A stretch of DNA of 64,000 nucleotides from Endomychus coccineus (GCA_958510875.1 OY294067.1:147159743-147223742); one strand, 5' to 3'; counted from the stretch's first letter, positions 42,960 to 53,640 are shown. Translations and numbers: made by a program. Notes: generated from the sequence alone by a model not told the origin.

Positions 42960-45887
42960 TTAAATCCGATAGGTCTTTGTTCTATTTTTGTGCACTTCAA
43001 TAGTTTTTCCTCCTTTTAGAAACAGAACATTCGGTTCGCGTTCCGCGATCACAACATAAGGACCTTCGTACACTTCGGTAAGTTTATTTCCCGTTTCACT
43101 CTTAACTAATATCAAATCATCTTTGTTGTAAGACCTAGGATAACAATTCTTATCGTAGTGTTCCTTACGTTTTACCTTGCTCGACACCAAATTCTGATGA
43201 GCATCCAACCATGCTCGTTGCAACCTATATTTCAATTCGCTTAGATAATTATCATGATTATAAATGGGATCAGTTTTTTCAATGTTTATCAAATTAGATG
43301 GCAATGCCGCCAGAAAACCAAAAACTAGCTCAAACGGGGTGTAACCAGTCTCAGTATGAACTGTAGTATTAAACACGAAACACCAATATCGAAGCCACGA
43401 GCTCCAATTTTCAGGTTGATTCCCCGTCATTATACGTAAGAAAGCTTTCAAATGTTTATGGGTGTTTTCCAGCGCCCCAATTGTTTCATGGTGATATGCT
43501 GTACTGTTTAATTTGTTGATATTCAGGAGCCTCGCTGCATCACACATAACTGTTGACATGAACTCTGTCCCACGATCAGTACAAATTTCCGTAGGCGTCC
43601 CATATCTTAGGATGAAATCCTCCACAAATGTTCTAGCTACAACATTGGCCTCCTTTGATTTAAGTGGATAAACCTCTATGAATTTAGTTAAATCACACTG
43701 CAACGTCAGTATGTATGTAAAATCATCATTGTCTTTGTCTAGTGGTCCAACAATGTCTAGAAATACTTTTCTAAATGCTCGATCCGCAGTTGTTGTGACT
43801 ACTAGAGGTTGTCTTGTATGTCTATCGTGTTTATTCCGCTGACATTGGTCACACCTCGCTACATATTTGTAAATGTCGTTAGTCATGCCTGGCCAAAAAT
43901 AATATTTCTGTATTTTTTTTGTCATTCTCCTAATACCTGCATGTCCACTCGACGGCAATAGATGGAAATCATTTAGAATAACTGTACGCATTTCTTTATC
44001 CTCAATACATTTTCTTTCATTAACGATGCATTTCCTAGGTATATCATAATTTTTATATTCATTTTTATTAAGTTCGTTGGCCAACGATTTCAAAAATGCA
44101 ATATTGCTATCTTCTTTCATTATTACTACCTCTTCTATGTCGATTTCATCACACAATGTTTCCAAATGTCCCAACAAACGGCGTAGCGGTTTTGCTGCCA
44201 GATCATCTGGATCGATAAAGATCGTTTTCATAGAGGGCATGTATATTAACTTTTCATCTTCAGTAGCTACTCTATCATCGTTTTTCATTAGTTTATTCTT
44301 CAATTTCTTATTCATTATTGTTAGTTGCGTACATTGTTTGGGTTTTTTAAGGATCTCAACGATTTTCGGTTGCGCACCCGAATTTCGTTCGATAACCTGA
44401 TTATTATCCCTCACTTTAGTTTCTATTTCCTCTTTCTCTTTAGTTATTGTTTGTGCCCTTGTAACAACTGCTATGCTGTGTTGATTTATGCTCTTAAGCT
44501 CTTCAATCGAAATTCGTGACAAGGCATCAGCTATTACGTTGTCAGAACCTTTAATGTATGTAATGTCGAAATCGTATTCCTCTAAGCATAACCTAAACTT
44601 TGTCAGACGGCTTGAGGGATTGTTGTGTGTGAAAAGAAAAATCAACGGCCTGTGATCTGTCATGATCTTGAATCGCTTACCAAATAAATACTGCCGAAAA
44701 TGTCGTGTTGCCCATACTATCGCTAGTAACTCTTTTTCTATTGTGGCATAGTTACTTTCTGCCTTGTTAAGTGTTCTACTGGCATAGGCAATCGGTTTTC
44801 CATTTCCATTAGATAGTACTGCACCCAAAGCTTTTCCTGACGCATCAGTGTGTACTATGAACTGGTTCTCAGCAGAAAAATCTGGAAAATCTAGTACTGG
44901 TGGGGACATCAAAGCCTTTTTTATTGTTTCAAATGATATTTGGCAATTATTCGTCCAAATAAATGCTGCGTTTTTCCGGGTCAGTTGAGTTAAACACCAA
45001 GTTCGCTTCGCGAAATTTGGGATAAATTTTCTATAATAGTTAGCGAACGCAACAAACCTCTTAACCTCATCCGGCGACTTTGGCTCCGGATAATTATGCA
45101 AGGCTGCTATTTTGCTCGAATCAGGTAGGATGCCCTCTGATGTTATAACATGCCCCAAATATAAGATATCCTTTTTTTTAAATTCGCACTTTGAAGGATT
45201 CAGTTTCAAGTTGACTTTCCTTAACCTCTCAAACACTTTGATCAGATTAGCATTGTGATCTCTCAGATTTCTTCCAAACACAATCAGATCGTCTAAATAT
45301 ACAAAACATCTTTCATAATTGAGACCTGCCATGGCTATTGTCATTATTCGAGAAAAACTTGGAGGGCTAATCTTTAGGCCCATTGGTAGCCTCTTCATTT
45401 GAAACATTCCGCGACCTGATGTAAAAGCGGTACACGGCCTACTTCCTGGTTCTAGTTCGACCTGATAGTACCCTTGAGCAAGGTCCAAATGTGTGAAATA
45501 CATTGAGCCTGACACTGATTCTAGAATTTCAGTTATATTTGGTAATGGGAATTTATCATCGACAATATTAAGGTTCAGGTGACGATAATCAATTACGACA
45601 CGCCATCGTTTCTTTCCGTCTTGACCTATTTTCTTGGGAACAATCAACAACGGTGATGACCAAGCACTTTCGGCTTCCTCAATGATGTCATTTTCCAGCA
45701 TTTCTCCTATTTGTTTCTCTATCTCTGCCTTTTGAGCGTGCGGTATACGATATGGTTTTTTATAAACTGGCTTGGCTTCAGGTTTAATTTTAATCTCTTG
45801 TTGACCTAGATTTGTAGTTGTCAGCTTATCTCCTGGTATGTGGAAGATATCTGCGTATTTGGCGCAGATATTCTCAATAGGGGATCT
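42960..45887 (-). CDS. pol: Gypsy Pol: reverse transcriptase, RNase H, integrase
   Basis: 913 uninterrupted codons follow the methionine at 45701; the frame is open about 60 codons further up (S-P-I-E-N-I-C-A-K-Y-A-D-I-F), so the true RT start is upstream and fused by frameshift. RT: R-W-R-V-V-I-D-Y-R-H-L-N, T-H-L-D-L-A-Q-G-Y-Y-Q, F-V-Y-L-D-D-L-I-V-F. RNase H: H-T-D-A-S-G-K-A-L-G, I-E-K-E-L-L-A-I, M-T-D-H-R-P-L. Integrase: H-A-G-I-R-R...C-D-Q-C zinc site, F-L-D-I-V-G-P, C-T-D-R-G-T-E-F, G-A-L-E-N-T-H, all three acidic residues kept. C-terminal Y-E-G-P-Y-V-V strand. Stop at 42960, 396 nt before the PPT side of the LTR. Typical of the mdg1/412-like Gypsy group. Confidence 0.9.
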   Translation of the reverse strand, partial: RSPIENICAKYADIFHIPGDKLTTTNLGQQEIKIKPEAKPVYKKPYRIPHAQKAEIEKQIGEMLENDIIEEAESAWSSPLLIVPKKIGQDGKKRWRVVIDYRHLNLNIVDDKFPLPNITEILESVSGSMYFTHLDLAQGYYQVELEPGSRPCTAFTSGRGMFQMKRLPMGLKISPPSFSRIMTIAMAGLNYERCFVYLDDLIVFGRNLRDHNANLIKVFERLRKVNLKLNPSKCEFKKKDILYLGHVITSEGILPDSSKIAALHNYPEPKSPDEVKRFVAFANYYRKFIPNFAKRTWCLTQLTRKNAAFIWTNNCQISFETIKKALMSPPVLDFPDFSAENQFIVHTDASGKALGAVLSNGNGKPIAYASRTLNKAESNYATIEKELLAIVWATRHFRQYLFGKRFKIMTDHRPLIFLFTHNNPSSRLTKFRLCLEEYDFDITYIKGSDNVIADALSRISIEELKSINQHSIAVVTRAQTITKEKEEIETKVRDNNQVIERNSGAQPKIVEILKKPKQCTQLTIMNKKLKNKLMKNDDRVATEDEKLIYMPSMKTIFIDPDDLAAKPLRRLLGHLETLCDEIDIEEVVIMKEDSNIAFLKSLANELNKNEYKNYDIPRKCIVNERKCIEDKEMRTVILNDFHLLPSSGHAGIRRMTKKIQKYYFWPGMTNDIYKYVARCDQCQRNKHDRHTRQPLVVTTTADRAFRKVFLDIVGPLDKDNDDFTYILTLQCDLTKFIEVYPLKSKEANVVARTFVEDFILRYGTPTEICTDRGTEFMSTVMCDAARLLNINKLNSTAYHHETIGALENTHKHLKAFLRIMTGNQPENWSSWLRYWCFVFNTTVHTETGYTPFELVFGFLAALPSNLINIEKTDPIYNHDNYLSELKYRLQRAWLDAHQNLVSSKVKRKEHYDKNCYPRSYNKDDLILVKSETGNKLTEVYEGPYVVIAEREPNVLFLKGGKTIEVHKNRTKTYRI

Positions 45888-46686
45888 TCTCTTCTAATAT
45901 CATATCCTTCCAATCAATTTCCGCAAACATTCTTTTCACTCGTTCTACATTTTTGTCCACTTTCTCAAATTCGAAACAATCATATTCATTTGCACTGTGT
46001 ATTTCTGGAATACAACTTTCTAAACTTACTGACTCATCTCTTGTATTTAAAATTCTCACTGGAATCATTCCGTTTTTTGGCTTCACAATCAATCCTGCCA
46101 TAAAAACTCCCTCACATAACTCTCTCGCTATTATTACACAGTCATCCCTTAACTTTGTCTCTACATATTGAATTCTTTCACACCTAGGCGGAATAATCAT
46201 CAACTGGCTGTTACCAGATGTATATAAACTTAATTTTGTTGATCCAACTTCATTTTTCAAACTGAGTGTACTAAGTTCAAAATTTATTAATCCACAATAC
46301 TTAATTAAAAAATTCTGACCGATTATTCCGTCAGCATCGCATGCTAAATTTTTAAACACATAAAATCGTTCATTAAACATTTGTGCATTCGCTTCCAAAT
46401 TTAAATCAAATCATCCTTCTGCTACTAACATACCTCCTATTCCTTTAATTTTCAATTTATTCTTTGTCATACACACGTCTTTTGGTAATCTTTCATACTT
46501 TAAAGCACACAAGGATGCACCTGTATCCACTAAAAATGTTACATTCTTTCCATTTACATTGAAATACACTCGATTCATACCAATACATTCATATATACAA
46601 TCACGCTCAGTTCTCTCGAAAAAACTGCTGCAGTGAACTTTCATCCTCAACATTCTTACTTTCATCTCCTTGCGCACAATACACAT
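45874..46686 (-). pseudogene. Gypsy protease region with one in-frame stop
   Basis: Frame +1 relative to gag. Overlaps gag by about 80 nt. F-L-V-D-T-G-A-S-L-C-A-L holds the intact D-T-G; I-K-G-I-G-G-M is the flap. A TGA at 46411-46413 interrupts; the same frame resumes and reads D-G-I-I-G-Q-N-F-L (the conserved G-x-x-x-L end of the protease) and a linker to ...W-K-D-M-I-L-E-E-K, ending at a stop at 45874. RT is in the next frame (+1 again). The stop would prevent an active protease-RT fusion unless read through. Confidence 0.75.
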
Positions 46687-47863
46687 TGCCTTGATACCGT
46701 CTATTTTGCGTATTTCGAGCTAAATTCTTAAACTGTCCTCGACCGTGGTTATTGTAACCCCTATACTGTCCACGTTTATAATTACTACAGTTCTTACTCT
46801 CTTGGTTGTAATTATTAGCTTGTTTTGTATAATTATTCCCGTAGTTGTGGTTGTAGTTATTTCGGTAATTTTGATTTTGATATATTCCTCTGTTAGAACG
46901 GCCTCTATAATTATTTCTGAATTCTCTCCTATTCGAAATTTCGCCTCTATATTTATGATATCCTCCATCATTGTCGTTACGGCTTTTTCCCATGGCATTT
47001 ATTTCAGGCGTTTTCGTTAGACTTTCATTATCTTGCGCTACTTTTATCGCTTCTTTTAGGGATGTTGGATTTCTTGCAGCTAGAATTATACTTAAGGACT
47101 GGTTATTCAAGCCCGAAGTAAATTTCCTTATTGCAGTTTTCTCATTGAGTGGCTGCAAGATCGCATATGCATTGTCGTCGTCATTGGCCTGGGAGATTGT
47201 CAAGTTGCGGAAGAGTTCCTGTACGTCTTTTCCAAATTCTTCAACTGTCCTGGATCCTTGTTTTGTTCTTGACAACTTCTCTTCCAAAGCCGCGTGTGAT
47301 GTTTTAGGTATTAAATGCATACGCATATCACGCACCAAAACCGCCACAACATTATATTGTCTGTTAATCTGTGCCAACGCGCTGGTGGTCAATCTTGTTT
47401 TTAAGACAAAATCGATCAGCCGTTGTTTGTCCACAGCTTGAGTCAAATCTTGTTCGTAAAACTCAATTGCGTTGATGAGTTGCTCTGTCGTCTCATCTTT
47501 ACCATCAAATTTTGGTAATAACTCTACTGCTGTTCTATAATCGAACCGCGACATCTTAATTAAAAACTGATCTGTAATTTCGGTATCAGTTTCCACTTTC
47601 CCTTTCTTCGTTAAATTAACAATTTCCAAATACAATTTATCAATTGCCTCCAAAGACTCTTGGAAAATCGGAATATCTTCCTTTTTAACAATAATCTCAC
47701 CTTTTCGTACCTTATCCTCAAATTCCTTTATAGTTTGATAATATAATTTAGCTTCAACTGCCTTATTATGATTTACTCGCCTTTCTATGTTACATTTAAC
47801 AATTACGGCTCTGATCTCGCCTAGTTGTACCCTTATTTGAGCAACTTCCGGCAATAGCGGCAT
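46607..47863 (-). CDS. gag: Gypsy Gag, 418 aa, without zinc knuckle
   Basis: Intact ORF. Residues 1-110 are helical and charged; 110-300 are the capsid-type retrotransposon gag fold (L-L-P-K-F-D-G-K, L-I-N-A-I-E-F-Y, F-V-L-K-T-R-L, V-E-E-F-G-K-D-V-Q-E-L-F, A-I-R-K-F-T-S-G-L). From about 300 the protein becomes an R/G/N/Y-rich basic tail (YRGRSNRG, repeated N-Y) in place of a CCHC nucleocapsid. An arginine-glycine tail is a known substitute for RNA binding in mdg1/412-like gags. Ends in LQQFFREN; T6 just before the stop could favour ribosomal slippage into the protease frame. Confidence 0.88.
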   Translation of the reverse strand: MPLLPEVAQIRVQLGEIRAVIVKCNIERRVNHNKAVEAKLYYQTIKEFEDKVRKGEIIVKKEDIPIFQESLEAIDKLYLEIVNLTKKGKVETDTEITDQFLIKMSRFDYRTAVELLPKFDGKDETTEQLINAIEFYEQDLTQAVDKQRLIDFVLKTRLTTSALAQINRQYNVVAVLVRDMRMHLIPKTSHAALEEKLSRTKQGSRTVEEFGKDVQELFRNLTISQANDDDNAYAILQPLNEKTAIRKFTSGLNNQSLSIILAARNPTSLKEAIKVAQDNESLTKTPEINAMGKSRNDNDGGYHKYRGEISNRREFRNNYRGRSNRGIYQNQNYRNNYNHNYGNNYTKQANNYNQESKNCSNYKRGQYRGYNNHGRGQFKNLARNTQNRRYQGNVYCAQGDESKNVEDESSLQQFFREN

Positions 47864-48365
47864 TTACCTCAATTTGATAAACATATGTGAATAAATAAAC
47901 CAAATACCAAACCCAAAAAAATTAATACATAAACCGATAGCCAATGAAATATAGGTCCCAATGAAATAAAATATTTAGGTAATTACATGAATAATTTTTT
48001 CTAGTGCCTATGAGTAGAGGTTAGATAATAAATATATATAAATTATTATATAAAGTGACCTATTAAATACAACATTTTGTTAATTCATTGAACTTAAATT
48101 GTTTTTCATAGCACAAATTTGCGAAACATTGCTACAATTTCTATTCTAATTACGAATATCAATGTCATCAAAATTATGAAACAATTAAACATTATTCATT
48201 AAATGGTGAACATACCGGTTGATACTTTCTGCTGATTCGGGACTTTCGTGGCGTTGAACCATCGCGCTCAATCTTGTGTCGGGTCGGCGAACTGCTGACG
48301 TCCTAGACCTCGTCCGAGAATGCTCCTTTCGTCCTTCCCAATCTCAGCTGGACCGTCACTGATTC

Positions 48366-48569
48366 TTAAACACGTTCCGATGTGCCTGTTGCATCAAGAA
48401 GTGCCATACTTCTATGAATCTTTCTTGATTGTTTAGCCTGTATCCTTTTCTTGCACCTTTCATATCCCAATATTGCAAGTATGAGAATTACTCCAACAAA
48501 GGCTATAATTCCGGGATAGTCCGCTGAATTGATAACAATTTCCGTCGTTTTGGATTGAGAACCACCCAT
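48366..48569 (-). CDS. Pre-gag 67-aa protein: predicted N-myristoylated, single-pass membrane protein
   Basis: An intact ORF between the PBS and gag, on the element's coding strand. It starts MGGSQSK, an exact N-myristoylation signal type (Gly2, Ser6, Lys7). Residues 20-37 (P-G-I-I-A-F-V-G-V-I-L-I-L-A-I-L-G-Y) form one hydrophobic span, followed by a basic C-terminal tail (R-C-K-K-R-I-Q-A-K, S-R-K-I-H-R-S). I recall similar myristoyl-TM leader ORFs in other arthropod Gypsy elements but know no assigned function. A role in membrane targeting of Gag or of particles is inference. Its stop is about 500 nt upstream of gag's ATG. Confidence 0.7.
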   Translation of the reverse strand: MGGSQSKTTEIVINSADYPGIIAFVGVILILAILGYERCKKRIQAKQSRKIHRSMALLDATGTSERV

Positions 48570-48662
48570 TTTGTTAAGTATATTAGTACATTTCCTTACT
48601 CGAAGATTCTCCTAGCTTCACAGAACTTGCCTCCAGTTTCCGGCCTAATTCCGCATCACGAA

Positions 48663-48681
48663 GCAGTTTGCAGGATCGCCA
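48663..48681 (-). promoter_or_regulatory. Primer-binding site of the young Gypsy
   Basis: Minus strand TGGCGATCCTGCAAACTGC follows the LTR end by two bases. It begins with TGG (complement of CCA). I cannot assign the tRNA with confidence. Confidence 0.6.
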
Positions 48682-48683
48682 TT

Positions 48684-49011
48684 TGGTGGTTTTTGATTAT
48701 ATGAGGTTGGGATATCTGCGTGGACACCGCAGAATAAAAGATGACGTTGTGGTAAGGTGGTTTATTCACTGATACACAATAAGAAACATCACTAAGTCAA
48801 TAGTACCCGTGACAGGATTGTACCATGTCGTTCTCGGTAGAATATCGAGACATCTATATCTATCAATGTAAGTGTTACCTGAAAGATAACGTTCGCCCCT
48901 CTTGTCACGGGTGACGTACTGCTTAGTGTATCAATAATAATTGTTCTAAATAATATATACATATTCAGCATGAATATAATAACTTAAATATCATGCTATA
49001 TTTTCCCTACA
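48684..49011 (-). repeat. 5' LTR of the young Gypsy
   Basis: 328 bp, same length as the left LTR; the visible difference is GAAAGATAAC here versus GAAAGGTAAC on the left. Confidence 0.9.
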
Positions 49012-49663
49012 ATATTCTCATTTTATAATTTGATAAAAGTATTGCAATTTGTCTATATCAACCAAAATATTTTTTCATTTCGATATCTTGCATATTGCCT
49101 AATAATTGCTCAAACAATCAAGTTGGTATGAAGTATAAAAAGAATCACCTGCTACATGATGATAAACGGTTCTACACTTCTAATAGTTAGTATGAAGCTT
49201 ATCAATGAATAGCGGTATTCTATGAAGTTTTTGGGTCTACAGACCCCATGCAATCTATTAATAGTGATATCGTCTTCATATAGTCCTGTCCGAATAGGAT
49301 TATTTTTTATTTGCTTATTCAAAGTTAAATAAAGCTAGTAGGAACATCGTATGCCAATGCGGTTTTGTCATTTGATGAAGCATTAGATAAAATGATTATG
49401 TAAATGAGATACTGAAGACACTTGGTAGAGTTCCATAGTATTTATTCTAGAAATTGACCGAAAGATGTTCCTGAATATACTAACAGTGCTATGCTACCTA
49501 CTCTTTGTATATAACAACAATTTAAATAAATTGTTATCATGTTTCATTCCTTCAATGAGAAATGAAGAACACTATATCCTCCTTCTATACAGAGTGTTAC
49601 TTTATTGCGATTATCTTCAAAACTAATTCATAGAAGTTAATGATCTCTTGATAACTTACCACC
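49012..49663. other. Non-coding spacer, nothing recognised
   Basis: AT-rich, without supported frames or repeats. Confidence 0.45.
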
Positions 49664-50641
49664 TGTCATGAAAATGGCAAATTCGAAATCTCAATAGCTT
49701 AATTTTTTCAAATAGCGATTAGTATATATTTTTTTCCATCATCTGATTTGATCTCATCAAAATGTATATGGAGTACTGTGCGACTAACCATGATATTTTT
49801 TGAGGAAATTTGAAAAAATATTCTATACAAAATTGCGAGTATTTATAGAAAAACAATAGACTGATACCTTGCAATACGTATTTAGGTCATCATGGATACG
49901 TGTAACTTCGAATTCAAAATACGTCAAAAGTTGAAAAAGAAGTAAAAAAAAGTAAAAAAAAAAGTTTATCATTTAACATGAACGTTAGAACGTTAATTGA
50001 GAGAATGTATCAAATGAAGTGATTCTGAATTTGTTATATTATCGAACATTGAACAAGTTGGCAACGGGTAAGTATCAATTGGATTACTTTTGTTCTTTGA
50101 GCTGATTCCGATAGTTTCCAAAATACCTGCGGCCTATTAATTGTGCTTGCAATTGGATGGTGCTCCCGCTCATTACACCGAAGCGGTAACATCTTACCTT
50201 AGCCAATGGGAACGTTGGCTAAGGACCATGGAATTGCCATTTAGGTTCTTTAAAGGTGTTAGTTTTTAAAACGCCGGTGCAAAATATTCAAGATTTGCAG
50301 GAATTTTTTCATTTTCTGGATAAACGTTCTAATATTCAAGCTCAATGATAAACTGCGGCATTTACCACTGACGTATATTGAATTCAGAAAAATAGACGTA
50401 TCCATGACAACCTAAATGTGTTTAGCATGATACCTGTCTACCGTTTCTCTATAAATACTCGCAATTTTGTACCAAATCTTTTTTCTAATTTCCTCAGAAA
50501 AATATAGATTTTAAGCCCATGGTACGTCATATCTATTCTAATGAGAATCAATCGGTCAATCTGTTGGTCAGAGAAAAATATTGAGTGCTATTTGAAAAAT
50601 GTGAGTAACTGAGATTTCAAATTTTCCACTTTCATGACACG
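49664..50641. mobile_element. ~980-bp element with ~275-bp terminal inverted repeats
   Basis: Left arm 49664-49935 and right arm 50367-50641 are inverted copies (roughly 70% alike by eye). Shared blocks include TGTCATGAAA(A/G)TGG, GAAATCTCA, TTTTTTCAAATAGC, ACAAAATTGCGAGTATTTAT and CATGGATACGT. Exact ends and target duplication are not clear because outer bases are diverged. Confidence 0.65.
50150..50330 (+). pseudogene. Mariner/Tc1-like transposase trace
   Basis: Between the inverted arms the frame from 50150 reads Q-L-D-G-A-P-A-H-Y-T, then V-T-S-Y-L-S-Q and R-W-L-R, the pattern around the second catalytic D of mariner-type DDE enzymes (D-G-A-P-x-H...Y-L). In a shifted frame V-F-K-T-P-V-Q-N-I-Q-D-L-Q follows, which fits the region after the third acidic residue. 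The third acidic residue itself is lost. Short and decayed. Confidence 0.45.
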
Positions 50642-51424
50642 TTTACCCATTTTGTTTCACTTTTCTCAAATTTCCTTTCGCTGTTTTTGGAACATTATTT
50701 TCATTTCAATTCTGATCGACAAAAAGTGTCTCTTTCATATTACAAAAATACGTCGTCATATATTCTCAAATTTTGTGTCAGAAAGAATAAACTATATTAT
50801 TATAAAAGGGATTAACTTAATTTTTCCCAATAAGATCAGTCCTTCTCGGAAAAGATACGCTTGAGTGTGAAAAAAACATCATTTTCAATATAGATGAATA
50901 ATAAATGCGTGACAATTCAACCGATGTTGTTCCTAAGTGAAACTTCCAATTAAAGAGAACTGAGCTAAGTTTCTGCTCATGATATAATTCGTTTATATAA
51001 AAATATAAACACATTCTCTGATCTAAAACCAAAACAGAATCGTAAGAAGCTTCGACGTCTTACATGATTTTAACAGAAACGGAATTTGAAATAAAATCAT
51101 AATTGTTTGCAACTGGTGTACGATCTGCTAAATTTCAAGAGGAGCTCATGTTATTAATTTTTGAAAACGCTAAATTCAAATATCAACCTCACCGAAGAAA
51201 TAGCATCTTGTTGTATAAAGACGAGCTCATTATATAGAGGAGAAATTATTTGAAAACAATTAAACAAATTGAAGAGACATCCAAAAGTATCCTAATATGA
51301 ATCATGCCTGCTCAATTTCTGATGTATATTATTAGTAATAGTAGTAGTTATAGTTCTAGATAGTTGTTCCCAGGCTCATCAATGGAACTAGTTACATTGG
51401 TGTGATTAATTAGATAGAATAGAT
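50642..51424. other. Non-coding spacer, nothing recognised
   Basis: AT-rich; no repeat partner found before the Penelope terminal sequence starts. Confidence 0.45.
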
Positions 51425-53636
51425 TATATAAATTGGTATTACCCAAGTGTGAGTTCATGTTATACATTTGTAAAAGAAGTTTATGAAATCTCACAATCCA
51501 AATTTTAGATCTTTACTACATGTTTCATTTTCAAGTATTATAAGAAACGTTGAAAGAAAAGTATATCATAATTTTTTGATAATATATACTTGTTTGATGT
51601 TTAAAATTGTATATATATATATATGATTGTATTAATTGAATTGTAATAAATAAATATTAAAATTGTAAGTCTATAATTTAAAATAGTATAAATATGATCT
51701 ATAAATTATTATATTGAAGAAATAAATATTGGAGCATCTAATTGAAGTTGTTAAATTGTTTTTAAAAAGTTCTTAGAGTACTTACATTCATTTATAAGGT
51801 AGTTATTTCATTAAAAATCATGTGTCTGTTGTTAAAATTATTTTTCTTCAAGCTTCAATGTAGCAATGTTCCCTTTGTGAGGTTCAAGACAGTACAAGAA
51901 TTCATTTTGTGAACGTTATATAAGCTACGTGATTGATTGTGAATATAGATAAGCATAAAGAAATAATAGAATAGTTGGTGAAAATATGTATACCTTACTA
52001 TGATTTTAATCCTATCCGAATGAATTTCACAATTTATGGTATGTAGGGTCATCTATTGGTAAGGTAAGAAACTTAGCTAATGAAGCTTGAAAATTTTGTA
52101 GGTAGAAATGTGGAAGTTTAAAATTGAAGACATCTATTGTTTTAAGTTATTGCTGCATAAATAGGATTATAATTTAACGCTATTTGTGCGTTGAGAGTAA
52201 TAACATTGTTATTTTTGAAAGATTTTTGTATCTCGAGCAGTTCCAGATTATTCAAATACAGTCCTCTATTTGCATAGTGTAATATTTTGAAATTTTCGTC
52301 TGGTTGAATTCATGGTGTGTTTCAATCAAATGGTTTGCAAAATGTGAAAAGCCAGCTTTAGTAAGACATCGTATATGTTCTTTTAATCTAATTTTGAAGT
52401 TTCTATAAGTTTTGCCGACGTAAATAGCTGGGCAAGAACCACAATTTAGTTGGTATACTCCACTTTTTTCCATTCTATCTATTCTATCTTTATTATTTAT
52501 TATTAAATTGTTGAGGGAAATAGACGATTTATAGGAAATTTTGACTATCGGTTTCAATAGATTTTTATAGAGAATACTACCGAAAAAAGTTAAGGATCTG
52601 AAAGGTTTGGTGTCTTGGTTCGATATATTGGAAGGTAAGTTTCGATTTAATTGTGTTAGGTTATGTATGTAGATTATATTTTCAGTATTTCTATTTTGTT
52701 TTTTGTGTAACATTTTCATTATTGTATTGTTGTTAAACCCATTCATTGAAGCTATTTGACGAATGATTTTCAGTTGAAAATTAGTTTCAGTTAGGGGTGT
52801 TTTGTCTATTCAAGTAACTGTGAAAGCTAGCAAGCTTATGTTGCATAGGATGGTGAGATGAGTCATTAATTACAATGCCTGTGTGGGTAGGTTTCTTGTA
52901 AATATTGAAATCTAATAATTTGTTGGAAAGATTTAAAGTAAGATCTGAAAAATTTATGTTATTATTTACATTTTGGATTTCCAAAGTAAACTTGATTGAA
53001 TCATGTATTGTGTTGGTATATTGGAAAATTTTCTTAGTATATCTCTTTGTCCGTTCCAGATTATAAGAATGTCATCGACATATCTGCTATAAAATTTGAT
53101 GTGTGAAGTGAATTCATGATTATTTACGATTTTATCTGATTCTGGGTTATGCATAAATATATTTGCTAGAATGGGTGAAAGAGGAGAGCCCATTGCTAAG
53201 CCATCTTTTTGATACATACATATTCCCGTTAAAAAGGAAAAAGTTTTGTTCGAGACATATGGTAAGGCGGTTGATTAATTCAGAAGATTCTACTGGCGAA
53301 AAATCACTATTTGAGGAATCATTTTTAATAATATTTATAAGTTCTGTTATTGGAATATTAGTAAATAGATTAGAAACATCTAATGAAATCAGAATGTCGT
53401 TGTCACCTAATATAATTTGAGAAATTTTTTCTATTAAATGTAAATTATTTTCGATGGTACAATTGGATTTATTGAAATAAAAGTTTTTAAGTTTGGAATT
53501 AAGCCATTTTGCCAGTTCATAAGTAGGTGAATTCATAGAGGAAACTACGGGTCTAATGGGGATTTCAGAGGAAATCTCAGATTTGTGTATTTTCAATAGG
53601 CCGTATAATCTAGGTTTTATGTTTTTATTTTTCTTA
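51425..53636 (-). mobile_element. Penelope-like element PLE-2, 5'-truncated inverted copy
   Basis: Leftward: RT from K-I-H-K-S-E-I onward, GIY-YIG, 3' UTR, terminal pseudo-LTR region and even the beginning of the next unit's ORF (around 51480-51425). Its truncated 5' side at 53636 touches the start of the plus-strand copy PLE-3, giving a head-to-head pair. Inverted truncated copies joined to a fuller copy are characteristic of Penelope elements. Confidence 0.8.
51527..51545 (-). other. Hammerhead-like site of PLE-2 lacking stem-loop II
   Basis: Reads ...ATGAAACATGTAGTAAAG where the two plus-strand copies have ATGAGGT-loop-ACCTCGAAACATG; the about 20-nt hairpin between the two core boxes is missing. 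Confidence 0.5.
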
Positions 53637-53640
53637 CCTT
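52252..53640 (-). pseudogene. PLE-2 RT and GIY-YIG endonuclease ORF, broken
   Basis: 53596-53147 (149 aa): IPIRPVVSSMNSPTYELAKW, L-D-V-S-N-L-F-T-N-I-P-I (motif A), C-L-E-Q-N-F-F. 53217-52966: G-L-A-M-G-S-P-L-S-P-I-L-A-N-I-F-M and F-Y-S-R-Y-V-D-D-I-L-I-I-W (catalytic). 52984-52787: thumb with D-F-N-I-Y-K-K-P-T-H-T-G and F-H-S-Y-L-N-R. 52746-52252: linker, then K-S-G-V-Y-Q-L-N-C-G-S-C-P-A-I-Y-V-G-K-T and K-E-H-I-R (GIY-YIG), H-F-A-N-H-L-I-E. Three frameshifts separate the parts. RT catalytic Asp pair is kept. Confidence 0.85.

Larger units (their letters stand above)
42236..49011 (-). mobile_element. Young Ty3/Gypsy retrotransposon with near-identical LTRs
   Basis: LTRs of 328 bp (42236-42563, 48684-49011) differ at one position seen by eye. 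Leftward order: 5' LTR, PBS, pre-gag ORF, gag, protease, RT-RNase H-integrase, PPT, 3' LTR. If the LTR is taken one base longer, ATATT borders both ends (42230-42234 and 49012-49016), a 5-bp target duplication. Lesions are limited to one stop and a frame change in the protease region. No env. Confidence 0.9.

Noticed and set aside
46745..47441. Plus-strand frames over gag
   Set aside because: Antisense shadows of the intact Gag ORF.
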